The notes under the pieces: generated by a model
Database searches by the model: none
Seen by the model: only the letters and a program-made list of their open reading frames with translations
Told to the model about the DNA's origin: nothing
Shown: positions 22,675 to 33,474 of the stretch, one piece after another
How positions within the stretch are numbered: position 1 is the stretch's first letter
Layout of the letters: each line of letters begins with the position of its first letter
Made by a program: the position numbers and the translations under genes
Source of the DNA: Oxytricha trifallax
Taxonomy: Eukaryota > Ciliophora > Spirotrichea > Sporadotrichida > Oxytrichidae
Direction: 5' to 3'
Length of the DNA stretch: 64,000 nucleotides
Assembly (NCBI GenBank): GCA_000711775.1
Contig: ARYC01000187.1
Span: forward strand, 124,001 to 188,000

Positions 22675-24300
22675 CAAAACCCCAAATCCCCTTAATTAGG
22701 TTTATAAGTGCTTTGATTTGTAATATATAGTTGGGGTCTTATTGGGGTTAGTAGACTAAATGCAGGTTTTAAGTGAATTTAATGAATATTTAATGAATTT
22801 TAGCTTGCTTAACTCAAACAAATTTTATCTGCTTATCTTTGTGATACCTCTTGAATCTAGCTCTCTGTAGTGGTTCATGTATGTCTTCTAATAATTATCT
22901 AGGATTAGCTGGTGCTCTTAGTATTATCATCTCTACAAGCTTCTTAATTTCATTGCAGACTTCTTACTATTATATATGTTTAGAAGCCAAACTTATTGAT
23001 TATTTCTCGTGCTTTGTTCCTAAGAAAGACATACTTCCATATCGCACTCTAAGATTATGGCAGCGACCGCCCAAACATTTCACTAAACAGAGCCATTAGT
23101 CCACTTCTCTCTTATTGGAAAGTATCCTGGTGTGCCAAGCACCTTAGCCAAAGTTACTATCTTTTATCTTATCGCTCTATTGAAATCAATGACTACTATT
23201 TCTAATGGACAGAGATTTTACATAGCATTTACAGTCTTTAAATCTCTATGCACATAACCAAGTTCATGGAGCTCTTATACACCCTTAATCATTTGAGACA
23301 GTATCTCATTTAAATCATCTGGGTATCTATTTTGATAGAGACACTCTCTCAAAGTCATTTTAAACTTTTTCAGTTTTAATGCAACTAAACCATGCCCAAT
23401 AATAACTCCATCAAGTCTAAGTAAGTTTTTAAAATATTTTTTCTAAGCTTCTCTCAGTATTATGTATTCATTTGCAAATTCATTTTGATACTGCTCATTT
23501 TTAATGAGATACTTGAAAGGATATACTTTGTATGCAAACTAATCAACCACTATAAGTTTAGCCTTGTTTGGCAGGTCAAAATGCAAGTAATTTTCAATAC
23601 AGCTGTCAATATCAATTGCATTCAATGCAGGTATATACATAGCTCTTTCTTAAAGACATGCTATAAGAGTACCTTTTGCTGGCTGATTCATTGATTAAAA
23701 ACGATTGAGTCTCTTGAGTTTCTCCTCCTGTTCTCTTTATGAATCAAGAGAGTTATTTTTTCTTTTAGCAGGTATAAGCTTTTAAGTTTCTTCATCTTTA
23801 ATCAGGAATTCGCTTAAGGGGTGCTTTTGCATATGCCTCTTTATTTTGGCTGAATGAGCATGGGACTTCATGCATGTTTTGCACTAATACCTACCATCCA
23901 CTTTATCATGCTTAAAGTAGATCTTAGCTCTACCAGAGTGAATCTCTTTGATGTGCCTCTTCAAGCTAGACTTATCTGAGAAAAAATTTTAGCAATCTTC
24001 ACATTAAAATGTTTTAATTTGTTCTATTGGTTGCTGTTCCTTTTCTTCCTCAATCAATTCAACTTATGTTTAAACTCCCATCTCAGCACTCTACTTCTTG
24101 TTTTAAACTTCAATTTTAAAGATCTCTGCTTCAAACTCTAGAGCTCTTAGCTCAACCTCCCTTTCAATATAGATTATTTCTGGTTTCTTGGAGGACCCAA
24201 AGTTGAGCTATGATTTTCCTAGTCCAAGAGAAACTGCCTTACGATATTAGTTAGCCGCCATGTTTAAATTCAAATTTAAATTTCTATTAATAAGCTCTAA
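22675..24300. mobile_element. TBE transposon, kinase half, second subfamily (copy 4)
   Basis: Starts with CAAAACCCCAAATCCCC after AAT, inserted into the transposase of copy 3. Its subterminal sequence (AGGTTTATAAGTGCTTTGAT) differs from most copies here and matches the ends at 37749 and 57894, so it defines a second TBE subfamily. Only the kinase gene is present. The 22 kDa and transposase genes are gone, and a reversed kinase end of another copy follows at about 24735. Confidence 0.8.
22810..24261 (-). pseudogene. TBE zinc-finger/protein-kinase-like gene (nearly intact)
   Basis: The start is ATG at 24261. The first 180 residues are open: an acidic amino end, then two C2H2 fingers at residues 87-108 (CEDC...HIKEIH) and 127-147 (CKTC...HMQKH). 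One frameshift separates them from the kinase-like domain, which is then open over the catalytic loop (VHRDLK), a DFN in place of the usual DFG, and GTPGYFP. Then a TGA stands where relatives have Trp (KWDIW). This matches the known TBE 57 kDa product. The DFN suggests altered metal binding. Its function in the transposon is unknown. TAA/TAG Gln codons are frequent, good evidence for the code. Confidence 0.8.
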
Positions 24301-24734
24301 TAACTTGTCTAGTTATAGTATCTCTGTATAGGAGATGATTCTGCAACAAAAATGAAAAAATGGTTGTTTTTCAGGTGTTAGAGATCATTTTTTTATGCTT
24401 AGATTATAACTATAATTTTTCTAATTTCATGCTTAATAATTTTGATTTTGGTACCAACCAAGTATAAAAATGGGTTGGTAGTGGTACCAATTAGGTTTTG
24501 AACCATTTTGGAGCTTTTCCATTAAAACCTCATTAGCTTAAAACTAGGTTCTAATTAAGTTTTGGTACTATTAAATTGGTACCTATTAAATTTAAACGGA
24601 TTTAGTACCGGTACTAATAAAATTTTAACAATTTTAGTACTAATATAATGGAACTTAATTGATAAAAATGGAGTTTATCTCTGAAGTTTGTTACAGCTTC
24701 TACCCGCTTTCTCCACGAATCTTTATCAGGTTAA
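24301..24734. other. AT-rich junction with GGTACC-containing inverted repeats
   Basis: Between two head-to-head TBE kinase fragments. Contains several GTACCA/TGGTAC and GGTACT motifs that pair with each other over 24455-24640, giving a weak foldback. No coding sequence is supported. Confidence 0.35.
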
Positions 24735-25283
24735 CCTTCTCAGAGTAGTAATAATAGATTTCAATAGATCATAGAGAGTTGAAGCTTCAGGACTAGGCAA
24801 CGTGTATGGTACTCCTGGATACTTTCCAGAAAGGGAGGACTGGAGAGATGGTGATATTAAGTGGGATATATGGGCTCAAGCAGTAATAACTGCTGAATGC
24901 GATATGGCAAGAAATGATTACTATAGCTGTAAGAGAGAGAGAAAGATTCAAAGCAAAGAATACAACAATATATAGAGTAGTATAAGATAAAAGGTAGAAT
25001 GAAAGATATGGCTGAGTAGATAATCATTAAGCCTAACCACAGAGCTGACCATACAATAGAATAAATTGTAAGTTGGATAGGAGAAATTAAGTTTAGAAAG
25101 TTGCCTCATGATGCAAAATACTGTTTGAGTGAATAGTAAAAATAAAAAAAACAGTATTAAACACTAACTTATATTACATTAAAACCCTAAACCCCTACAT
25201 AAACCCTAATAAAGCATGCGTTAATAGTCTACTTTCATCAATCAAAAACTCAATCAAACAACTTCAGGGGTTTTGAGGTTTTG
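24735..25283 (+). mobile_element. TBE transposon fragment, kinase end, reversed (copy 5)
   Basis: Contains the carboxy-terminal half of the kinase gene on the plus strand followed by a terminal repeat ending GAGGTTTTG at 25283, then ATT. It is oriented opposite to copy 4, so two kinase ends point toward each other with both central regions missing. Its sequence is closest to the fragment at 35643-36314. Confidence 0.8.
24741..25137 (+). pseudogene. TBE kinase gene, carboxy-terminal fragment
   Basis: Starts within the kinase domain just before DFN (VVIIDFNRSQRVEA) and continues through GTPGYFPEREDW and the KWDIW region. At about 24960 one or two frameshifts break the register before the family end at TTTGAGTGA. 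The zinc fingers and the catalytic loop are absent. Confidence 0.7.
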
Positions 25284-25284
25284 A

Positions 25285-25767
25285 TTGTCACATCAGAATT
25301 AGATCTATATATCAAATTCTGATAAGTAGGCTGTCCAATCATTCGTCTATAAGCCAGATATAATGATCGTCAATGCTATTTAAAGGAATCAATTAAAGCA
25401 CGGAGAGGACACCAATTCCTGTAACGGCGTAAGAAAGCGAATAAATCAAATCAATGATGAAGTTGGTTACATAATTGGATTTTTATTATAAGCTGCGAAA
25501 AAAATAAAAATATATGGTAATGCCAAAGTGAAACAATTACTATAATTTAAATGGCTATTTAGATATTATCCCTTATATATATTTGAGGAATCTCTAGAGA
25601 AGAGACCTCAATGTAGATAAATTATTTTTATGAAATTAAATTCATACAACATTTTGCTCGTAGAGGTTAATTTAATTATATTGTGCAAGAAAAGAAGTGA
25701 CTTTTTTAATTTTAAAATTATCTTTGCCAACACTCACTTACTCCTTTTAATATTTATAAATTTTTGA
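25285..25767 (+). CDS. Hypothetical ORF, 160 codons, next to TBE end
   Basis: Open in the ciliate code from the edge of the TBE terminal repeat to TGA. The first 85 codons look coding and are less AT-rich (NAIQRNQLKHGEDTNSCNG, VRKRINQINDEVGYIIGFL). The remainder is Phe/Ile/Leu rich and may be noise. It could be a host segment into which the TBE inserted. No family recognised. Confidence 0.33.
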
Positions 25768-26963
25768 AGAAATTAATTTAAAAAAAATATTATTTATTTT
25801 TACTATAATAATTTTTATAAGATAAGAGGTTTTAATCAGGATTAGCGAAAAAGTTTTGAAATTGAATTGAACTATGAATTTTGGTTGATACAAATGCTGT
25901 TTGATTCTTTCTTAATATGGAATAATTAATGTGAATTTTCAAAAAATTCTTCAGACATCTCAAGGGATAAGGCATTTTTTCATGATAAAATGATAGGCGT
26001 TCTTTTAAGGCAACGATACAAATTTGACTTAAATGTATTTAAATTAAAATATTATTTAATTATAAGAGTTTTATCAATTTACGATTTTTTATTCTATTAA
26101 AATCTCAACAGCACTAATTAAGACTTCTCAACTCAATAATTTTTGAATAATAAATATATTTGAATAAATTTAATTAATTATTGTCTCTTATTTTAAAGAA
26201 TATTTTAAGCACGAATGTAATAATGATAAGAAAATACCCAATAATTGAGAATAATTAGCTATTTAAATATATTGTTTAATGTAGCCATAAAGATTAAATG
26301 ATCATATAGATTATTCCCTCCCTATATCTAATTTAATTAGTGAATATTAATTTATATCAAGATTACATTTTATTTGAAGTTAGTTGAAGTAGTAACTATA
26401 AAATTTTATTTTTCATATACACTATTATAATAAGACTATACCTTAAAATGTAGATTTGAAAAAACAATTATACATTTCTGCTGCCTGACTGACATATTTA
26501 TAATTTCCATTTTCTCCTGCTCTTAATTCTACTTGAATACATCTCTAAATATGGAATAGCAACTTATCATTTGTTAATTACGAAATAATGACTCAATCAT
26601 CTTGAAAAAGTGAATCTTTAAGTTTAGTATAACTACTCGATAATAATCAGAAAGATTTCTAGGCAGTTCGATTGCAGAATGTTAAAAGAATTCTTGAATA
26701 TAATCACTTTACATCTAGAAATTTAAAGCATTTTTACATTTCAATTTAATTATCAAAGGGATTGCTTCTACATGCATTATAGATTTAATCATTAAATATA
26801 ACTAAAATATATTTTAACTATACTGCATAAGCTTATTTCTTCATGCTGTAAGATATTTAAGCTATTTTATGACTCCTCTTGTAAGTTGAATAAATTAAAC
26901 TCATTATGATTTTTTTGGAGAAATTACAACAATTTTTATTAATTTTTGTAGGAATTCATATTT
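25768..26963. other. AT-rich spacer
   Basis: Nothing supported on either strand. Confidence 0.4.
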
Positions 26964-26975
26964 ATATTGCAATTA
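26964..26975. repeat. Target-site duplication of GC-rich retroposon 2, left
   Basis: ATATTGCAATTA, identical to 27650-27661. Confidence 0.75.
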
Positions 26976-27649
26976 GGCTACGACCTACTAGTAAGTTGGG
27001 AGTCTATTCTGACCAATTCCGGTACCCCGGAGTTCGAAACCGTGATGGCAGTAGGCTTTTAAAAAAAGATAAGTCCCGGATCTGAGAACCTCCTCAGAAT
27101 ACGTCACGCAAGGTATAGGGGGGACCACGCCAACAAAAACGTCGACCGTTGATCATAAAAAGTCGTATTAAAACTGAATGATACACTTATCCTTGAACAT
27201 GTGGTTGAGTGCAACAAGGATAGGATAGGAGTTAAGAGACAGACCGCTCGGATCTAAAATTGGACTCTATTTGCTAAACAAAAGAAGGGCAAAAACCCTG
27301 CGTAAAACAACCTCAGCAGAGTATCACTCGGTGTTTTCCCCCTCAGCAAGCCAAACAATAAGTCTTAGCTGAGAAAGGGTTTTACCTAAACATAAGCACT
27401 CATAAAAAAGTAGCTAGAGAAAAGTTGCCAGATAGACATACGAAGTAGCGAAATACCATATGAGACCTACCCAAGGCAATCGGTGAAAGTGCACGGTGTG
27501 AAACTAGTCGAGTACATAGATGAATAACTCCCAGCGGAAAGAGGAAACTGGATTGCCAAAATTCAAAGTATGAATATCTGATTATACCTATCTGGCTGAC
27601 TTAAGCCCCAGTATTAATTTCCGTACAGCTTTAAATAATAATAATAATA
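26976..27649 (+). mobile_element. GC-rich retroposon (SINE-like), copy 2
   Basis: 674 bp, G+C-rich, starting GGCTACGACC and ending in (AAT)n at 27634-27649. It is flanked by the 12 bp direct repeat ATATTGCAATTA (26964-26975 and 27650-27661). Its first 190 bp match the copy at 18724, including ACCAATTCCGGTACCCCGGA, TTCGAAACC and CAAGGTATAGGGGG. The rest of the body is different. A microsatellite tail plus a long target duplication is the signature of target-primed reverse transcription, and the tail type matches the retroposed element at 10.8 kb. Confidence 0.72.
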
Positions 27650-27661
27650 ATATTGCAATTA
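27650..27661. repeat. Target-site duplication of GC-rich retroposon 2, right
   Basis: ATATTGCAATTA, directly after the (AAT)n tail. Confidence 0.75.
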
Positions 27662-27912
27662 AACTAAATTTGAGAAAATTAACTTAAAATTGATTTAAAA
27701 TTGAATTTTCAAATTAAATTAACATAAAATTAATATTAATATTTAAAACATGCTTATAGCTTTAATTATGATGTGGATAATCTTAATTTATTTTCAGCAG
27801 TATGAAATGTTTATATAGTTTTGGAATTAACCTGTGACTGAATATTATGTTAATTAAGTTGTATTCGCCATAATATTATTCTATGAAGTAAGAATAATCA
27901 ATTGATAATATA

Positions 27913-28328
27913 TCGTAGGAATACATTCGAATTTGGGAAATAAATTTAAATTAAATTAAAAATCAATTAAATTATTGGCAGTTAAACTTGGCCAATTTAA
28001 ACGATCTTGGGCTCTTTCGATAGAGAATTCAAAATTATCTGAACTTTATCATTGGCAGTACTATTTTATTGCATCCCTGGAGCGAAATAACTTCACTTTA
28101 ATGTGAGGTCATAATTTAATGAATTTAAAGGCGTTCAATTAAAGTGAAGTTATCTCGCTCCAGGGATGCAATAAAATAGTACTGCCAATGATAAAGTTCA
28201 GATAATTTTGAATTCTCTATCGAATGAGCCCAAAGATCGTTTAAATTGGCCAAGTTTAACTGCCAATAATTTAATTGATTTTTAATTTAATTATTATTAA
28301 TTTCCCAAATTCGAATGTATTCCTACAA
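27913..28328. mobile_element. Palindromic MITE, copy 2 (near-perfect)
   Basis: 416 bp flanked by TA. The two halves are reverse complements with very few mismatches out to the centre near 28120, so this copy is young. Arms carry the family-specific AGAGAATTCAAAATT, GCATCCCTGGAGCG and TTCACTTTAAT segments. A transcript through it would be one long hairpin. Confidence 0.85.
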
Positions 28329-28774
28329 TAATAATTAATACTTTAATAGTTAACTATCTTCATCATCGAGAAACCATTTGATCAGAATGGTAATTAGTTT
28401 CATCTTAAAATTTACATTTATATCTTTGCATATAACAATTGAATATGATATCTAAATTCAATTGGCCTCTCTTTAAAAATCGATTTGATCTAATGCTTCA
28501 ATGTTTAAAAATATAGTTTCAAGTTTAATTATATTCAAAGATTGATTGACTATTTCTGCCAATTTCTAAAATTATTTCATAATTCTACTAGTTTATGTTT
28601 TTATGTATAAATTAATTTTGATTGGAATTAAATTACGGATACTTGATATATTTTTCATTTACAATGTATGATTGATATGATTTGTCTTTTCTTCGATTTT
28701 ATCCAAAATACATTTTAAATCAACAACTAACTTTTAAGAAAAATATCTATGAAAGCAATTAATTGAAATATATT
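28329..28774. other. AT-rich spacer
   Basis: Nothing supported. Confidence 0.4.
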
Positions 28775-29049
28775 CTCAGAAATTATTAGCAGCAATCGAT
28801 GATATTTATCTTGATTTAATTACTCGCAAGATTGCTATGCATCTTCTCACATTAAAAGTATAGGTTTTCATAAAATGTGCTTTAAAACATGCTTTTAGCT
28901 TCACAATGTGCCTATCCAAGCCAATGAGGCTGAAAAGATCTAATTCAAAATAAACTTAAAGTGAACTCATCAGCCAACAGATTATCAAGCTCTATATAGT
29001 TATCTGTCATCAACATTAAAACTTTATGATAATTATCGTAACGAGGCAT
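28775..29049 (-). CDS. Possible host coding segment with one frameshift
   Basis: Minus strand. From ATG 29049 the first frame gives a polar stretch (MPRYDNYHKVLMLMTD, ELDNLLADEFTL) ending in TGA at 28945. A second frame, shifted by one base and starting near 28960, reads FELDLFSLIGLDRHIVKLK and CIAILRVIKSRQISS to a TGA at 28775. Both look coding and join naturally around 28950, so a single segment with a one-base shift is likely. No family recognised. Confidence 0.33.
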
Positions 29050-29571
29050 CTCACAGGTATGAATATTCAAACTTCCACTTAAATTTGAGGTTAAAAAATG
29101 TAGTAATTAAATTAATTTTATGACAGTATATTCATTTGAAACTGCATATATTGAAATATGATGCATCACTATAAAATACTGTTAGAAAATACATATAACA
29201 GCTTTTAAGAAATTTAAAATCAATAATTTAATTTTAAAATGCCACATTAAAGGTTTTTAAACAACAAGAAGAATTATCTACTTACTCAAAAATTGTTCTC
29301 ATTCGATATTTAAAAATTGTTGCTTCAAAATATATCTATTATTTAAAAAACATTTCAGTAATTTATTACACTTATTGGTAGTATTCCCTTTGAAACAAGC
29401 AGTTACATCTATGAAATAATAATAATGGCTTATTACATATTTAATAAGTAACTTGTATCTTTTTATTTGATCTAAAATAAATTAATTTTGAATAATCAAA
29501 TTCTAAATGAATAAATTTAATTTTTATATTAGCTCTGTTAATTTCTTTCAAGTTGATAATTAAATTTTAAT

Positions 29572-29919
29572 ATGCAAATACACTTATTGATTTTTCATGG
29601 ATTTGAATTAAATAATCGAATGCCACCAAACGCCATAACAGCAGTTGATGCAGTTAGAAATAGCAATAATAATCAAGACACCATCATGAAAGAGCCTCAT
29701 GAAAATACAAATGTAGATAAACATTACCAGGAGATGCCACTTTGGTATAGTGAGGATTACTAATTTAAATAGTAGTAGCTATCATCTTAAGCTTAGACTA
29801 GTATTAATATTGAAGAAATAAAAGAGAAAATCTCTTTATATATTCTTAACTATAAATTATATTATATTATATATATTTATCTATTGATAATATCGATTTA
29901 TCTTTAAACAGTTTTATGA
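29572..29919 (+). CDS. Hypothetical protein start, 115 aa (host gene candidate)
   Basis: ATG 29572 (or ATG at residue 17) to TGA in the ciliate code. The part up to about residue 90 is hydrophilic and Asn/Gln/Ser/Glu rich (TAVDAVRNSNNNQDTIMKEP, QQQLSSQAQTSINIEEIKEK), with 63 sense codons before the first TAA. The last 25 codons are AT-rich noise-like and may be eliminated sequence. It is the first of four coding-like frames on the plus strand up to 30985. Confidence 0.45.
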
Positions 29920-30200
29920 AATTCTGTGTGAGTAAACTAGTTACTAAATTAGGATGCACATCTCATTAACTAGAATTAAGTGATTTCTTGCTTAACTTAG
30001 GTTAGCAGTCATAAGATTCGAGTTTATCAACAACTAGTTAGCAGCTTCAGAGAGGCAATAACCTTGCGAATAATTGTAACATCAGTTCAACTGGCTACTA
30101 ACCAAGTGACAATTAATATATCTAAAATATAGAATATTTTAGATAATTTTTATGTTTGAATCACATTTGCAAAATACTTAATCAAACTTATTAAATATGA
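29916..30200 (+). CDS. Hypothetical ORF, 94 aa
   Basis: ATG overlaps the TGA of the previous frame. The part at residues 20-70 is Ser/Gln/Asn rich (ELSDFLLNLGQQSQDSSLST, then RGNNLANNCNISSTGYQPSD). Another frame over the same bases also reads like protein, so the register is uncertain. Probably one segment of the 29.6-31.0 kb locus. Confidence 0.33.
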
Positions 30201-30431
30201 TAGCAAGGACTTAGGCCTAAATAAGAAAAGTACATTTAATAATTAAATGAATAGCTAGACTGATGCTTCTTCAAAGGAATCAGAGTTATCCTTGTTTTAA
30301 TTTATGCTTGTGGGCTGATATTAGAAACACATTAAATCTATTCCAGCTCACTCTTTGCACTATTTTATTATATATTTATTCAATGTAAATTAATTAATAT
30401 ATAGTAGATATAAGTAATATTTCAATTACAG

Positions 30432-30542
30432 ATGAATTAGGATTAATTAGTGAGTAGCGAGGTCTTAGAAAACTCATTAGCTGACATAGCAACAGCCGAT
30501 GATGAACTAACAACCGCACTTCAGTTAGTAACTGACCTCTGA
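30432..30542 (+). CDS. Short coding-like segment, 36 aa
   Basis: ATG to TGA, preceded by a TTACAG that could be a splice acceptor. The product is acidic and helical-looking (VSSEVLENSLADIATADDEL, then TTALQLVTDL), with base composition clearly above the surroundings. Likely an exon or MDS of the locus that ends with a membrane anchor at 30985. Confidence 0.38.
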
Positions 30543-30727
30543 GTAGCAGTTTAGACTTATTTGTTGAATTTTAACTATACTAATAATAAGAAATATAAAA
30601 ATCAACAGTGGTATAATTACACTTCGTAATTTATTATAATATTAATTCCTTATTTTTGCTGAATTCGATCATAAATTAGAAGAAATTTACAAACTGTTTA
30701 AAATTGAATTAACCAAGGTTCTATCTA

Positions 30728-30985
30728 ATGAATAGCAGAACTGATATAGTGATAAGAGATGAAGTTAGCTTAGATTTCCTTGTTGCAGACAAGCATCTAA
30801 TCTAATTTCTTAAGCAGCTTCGAAGAATGTATTCCAATCGAGCAAGTGATATAAAAGATCTAACTAACATATCAATCTATATATTTATTGCTGCTTCAGT
30901 GATTGTAGCTCATATATTATTTGTTATATTCATAAATATGACTAGACAAATTAAAGTTATTAAATATAGCTGGAAGTAAAAGTGA
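30728..30985 (+). CDS. Hypothetical tail-anchored membrane protein segment, 85 aa
   Basis: ATG to TGA in the ciliate code with only three TAA/TAG. A polar, charged amino part (MNSRTDIVIRDEVSLDF, KQLRRMYSNRASDIKDL) is followed by one hydrophobic helix at about residues 49-70 (ISIYIFIAASVIVAHILF) and a short basic end. That layout is typical of tail-anchored proteins such as SNAREs, but no SNARE layer pattern can be shown. It is open in the same frame upstream of the ATG. Confidence 0.42.
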
Positions 30986-31220
30986 CCTTGTATTATATTT
31001 GATAATATGATTTTCAGTTTGACAATTTGTCGTTATTATTGACCTATATTTGTTTGCCATTTAATCGATTTAAATCAGCTTTGAACGAAAAAATTATCCT
31101 AAATTCTATGTATAATTTTATTATTTTATTACTTTATAAGATTATCATTTTAAATATTAAACATTTTAACACTTTGTTATTGGCATTACTACTAAAGAGG
31201 GAGGTCTAGAATAACACTTA

Positions 31221-31509
31221 ATGAGACAGACTGGTGAAAAGCTGAGAGCGGGGGTGGTTCTCCAGGAACAAATCTTAAATACAGTCATGACAAAGACTAA
31301 AACTGGAGACAAATTAAACTATTCCTTAAAGGACGATTGATAATTCCTACTCCACATATCTAGATGCTTGCTATTACAAGAAAGTTGTTCTTTTCTAAAC
31401 TCCAACATTGAAAAGTGAATCGAGAAATTTGGAAAAATTACGACAAGGACACAAATTCAGTACCACTCTCTAGGTGCGGGAAATGCTCTTCTAGAAAAAC
31501 ACTAATTGA
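31221..31509 (+). CDS. Possible host coding segment in two registers
   Basis: A G+C-richer island. From ATG 31221 a 39-residue frame (RQTGEKLRAGVVLQEQILN, TKTKTGDKLNYSLKDD) ends in TGA at 31338. A second register from 31342 to 31509 reads NSYSTYLDACYYKKVVLFQ and RNLEKLRQGHKFSTTLQ. A single indel between them would make one segment. It could also be a small retroposon, as no clear target duplication was found. Function unknown. Confidence 0.3.
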
Positions 31510-31838
31510 AGGTAAGGACCAAAGTTTTTGACTACAGTGTACCTGCAGAGATCTTCTACACCTTATGTGAATAATTTAACTAATTAATTTAAGGCATGTA
31601 TTAATAATATATTATATATTAAGTCTAGGGATTCTAATTTCAAGATTTTTATTACCCAGCTATTTTTTATCTATATTCAAAACCCCAAAACCCCTTCAGT
31701 AGTTTGATTGAGTTTTTGATTGATATAAGTAGACTATTAACGCATTCTTTATTAGGGTTTTAATAGGGTTTATTTAGGGGTTTAATGTTTTTATATTAGT
31801 AATTTAAGTGAGTATAACAAGTGAATTTTTAAAATATT

Positions 31839-33030
31839 TCACACAAACATAAGCTTAGAGTCATGTGGCAGTTCTATGAATTTTTTTTATAATTTGCTGT
31901 TTGATTGTATCTATTGTAACTTAATTCTCTTAGCTTGGTTTGATTATAGTTGAGTATGCAAGTTCTCTTAGGCCTCCATTTATCTTTAATATATCGAGAT
32001 ATTGCTTGATTCTTTGCTTAGAATCTCTCTATACTTGCAGCTAAAGTAATCCATTCTAGGCATGTCGCTCTCTATTATTATTACTGCTAGAGCCTAGATA
32101 TCCCATTAAGTGTATCTGTCTCTCCGATCTTCTCTTTCTGGGAAATAACCTGGAGTGCCGTAGACATTTCCTAATGCAGATGCTTGCACTCTTTGAGCTC
32201 TGTTGAAATCAAATATATAAACTCTAAGATGTTGAAAGTTTATTATAATGTTCTCTGGCTTTAAATCTCTATGTACATAACCAAGCTTATGAAGATCTTC
32301 AATACCTTCAACTATCTGTAGCACGATCTAGCCGATTTGTCTTTGGCATCTGTTATAAGATAAAAATTCTCTGTAAGTCATTTCGAGGAGAGGAGGTCTA
32401 AATGCTACATGATCTTTACCAAGTAGTATAGCATCTAACTATATAATATGCTTACATTCTCTAAACTTTGCCGTTTAAAGAGCATAATAATCATTAGCAA
32501 ATTCCATCTAGAACTTGTCATCAGCAAGGAAGTAATTAAAAGGATTTATCTTGAATGTATATTAGTCATCAAGTAATGATTCTCTTTTCTAATTTATCCT
32601 CAAGAGTGAGATAGCTTTCTAGGCAAGAATCTAAGTCAATAATTTCTATATAGGAATCTTCATCGCCTCAATTTATACCATGATTTTATTTATCTCAAAG
32701 ACAGGAAAGTTCTTGACAGCTTTCTTCATTTTACTTACTTCCGTACTTCAACTCTAAGTGATTCTACAGGATTTCTTGACCTTATTTTTTATAGGAACTT
32801 TTTTCCTGTAGGTTCATGAATAAAGACAAAACTTTAATTGTGCTTTTACTCAAGTGCACTTTGAGGTCTCTTGTATGAGAATATAGCATCTCACAGAACT
32901 CACAAATATACTTGTCATCTTTATTTTAATGCTTGAGATATAACCTAGGCATATGGTTATATATATCTCTCAAATGTGTCTTATAAGTTGACTTGTAGAG
33001 TAAAACTTTATTGCATTCATTGCATAAATA
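31839..33030 (-). pseudogene. TBE zinc-finger/kinase-like gene, amino end lost
   Basis: The kinase half is open from about 32580 to the TGA at 31839. It contains VHRDLKPEN (catalytic loop), DFNRAQRVQ in place of DFG, and GTPGYFPERED. TAG replaces Trp at one conserved site. The first C2H2 finger keeps CNEC but its last His spacing is altered (Tyr for His), and the second has lost its final His. One or two frameshifts lie in the finger-kinase linker. The first 85 residues are missing at the MITE. Confidence 0.8.
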
Positions 33031-33437
33031 TTGTAGAAATACATTTGATTTGGGAAAATAATTAGTAAATTAATAAATAACAATTTGAGTTCTTGGCAGT
33101 TAACTTTCTACAATATGGTACTTGTTCGAAAGAGAATTCAAAATTAGCTGGACTTTACTATTGGTGGTACCCCTCTATCGCATCTTTGGAACGAGATAAC
33201 TCGAATTTAATTTTGGAAAAAAAAATCAACTAAAAAAATCACCCAAAATTAAAGTCGAGTTATCTCGCTTCAGGGATGCGATAGAGGGGTACCGCCAATA
33301 ATAAAGTTCAGCTAATTTTGAATTCTCTATCAAACAAGTACCATATTGTCTAGGTTCGAGAAAGTTAACTGCCATTAATTTGAACAATTATTAATTAATT
33401 TATTATTTATTTTCCCAAATCAAATGTATTCCTACAA
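33031..33437. mobile_element. Palindromic MITE, copy 3, inside a TBE
   Basis: 407 bp, TTGTAGAAATACATT at the left and TGTATTCCTACAA at the right, flanked by TA on the left and TG on the right. Arms pair almost completely. The insertion lies where the kinase gene, its promoter and the 5' part of the 22 kDa leader have been lost, so MITE insertion and deletion may be linked. It must be younger than the TBE. Confidence 0.85.
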
Positions 33438-33474
33438 TGTTAGGAGCAATTTAATGGTGAAAGTTTGATAAAAA

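Noticed and set aside
22851-23694. Plus-strand ORFs at 22851 and 23485
   Set aside because: Antisense to the TBE zinc-finger/kinase gene, which is supported by homology and motifs.
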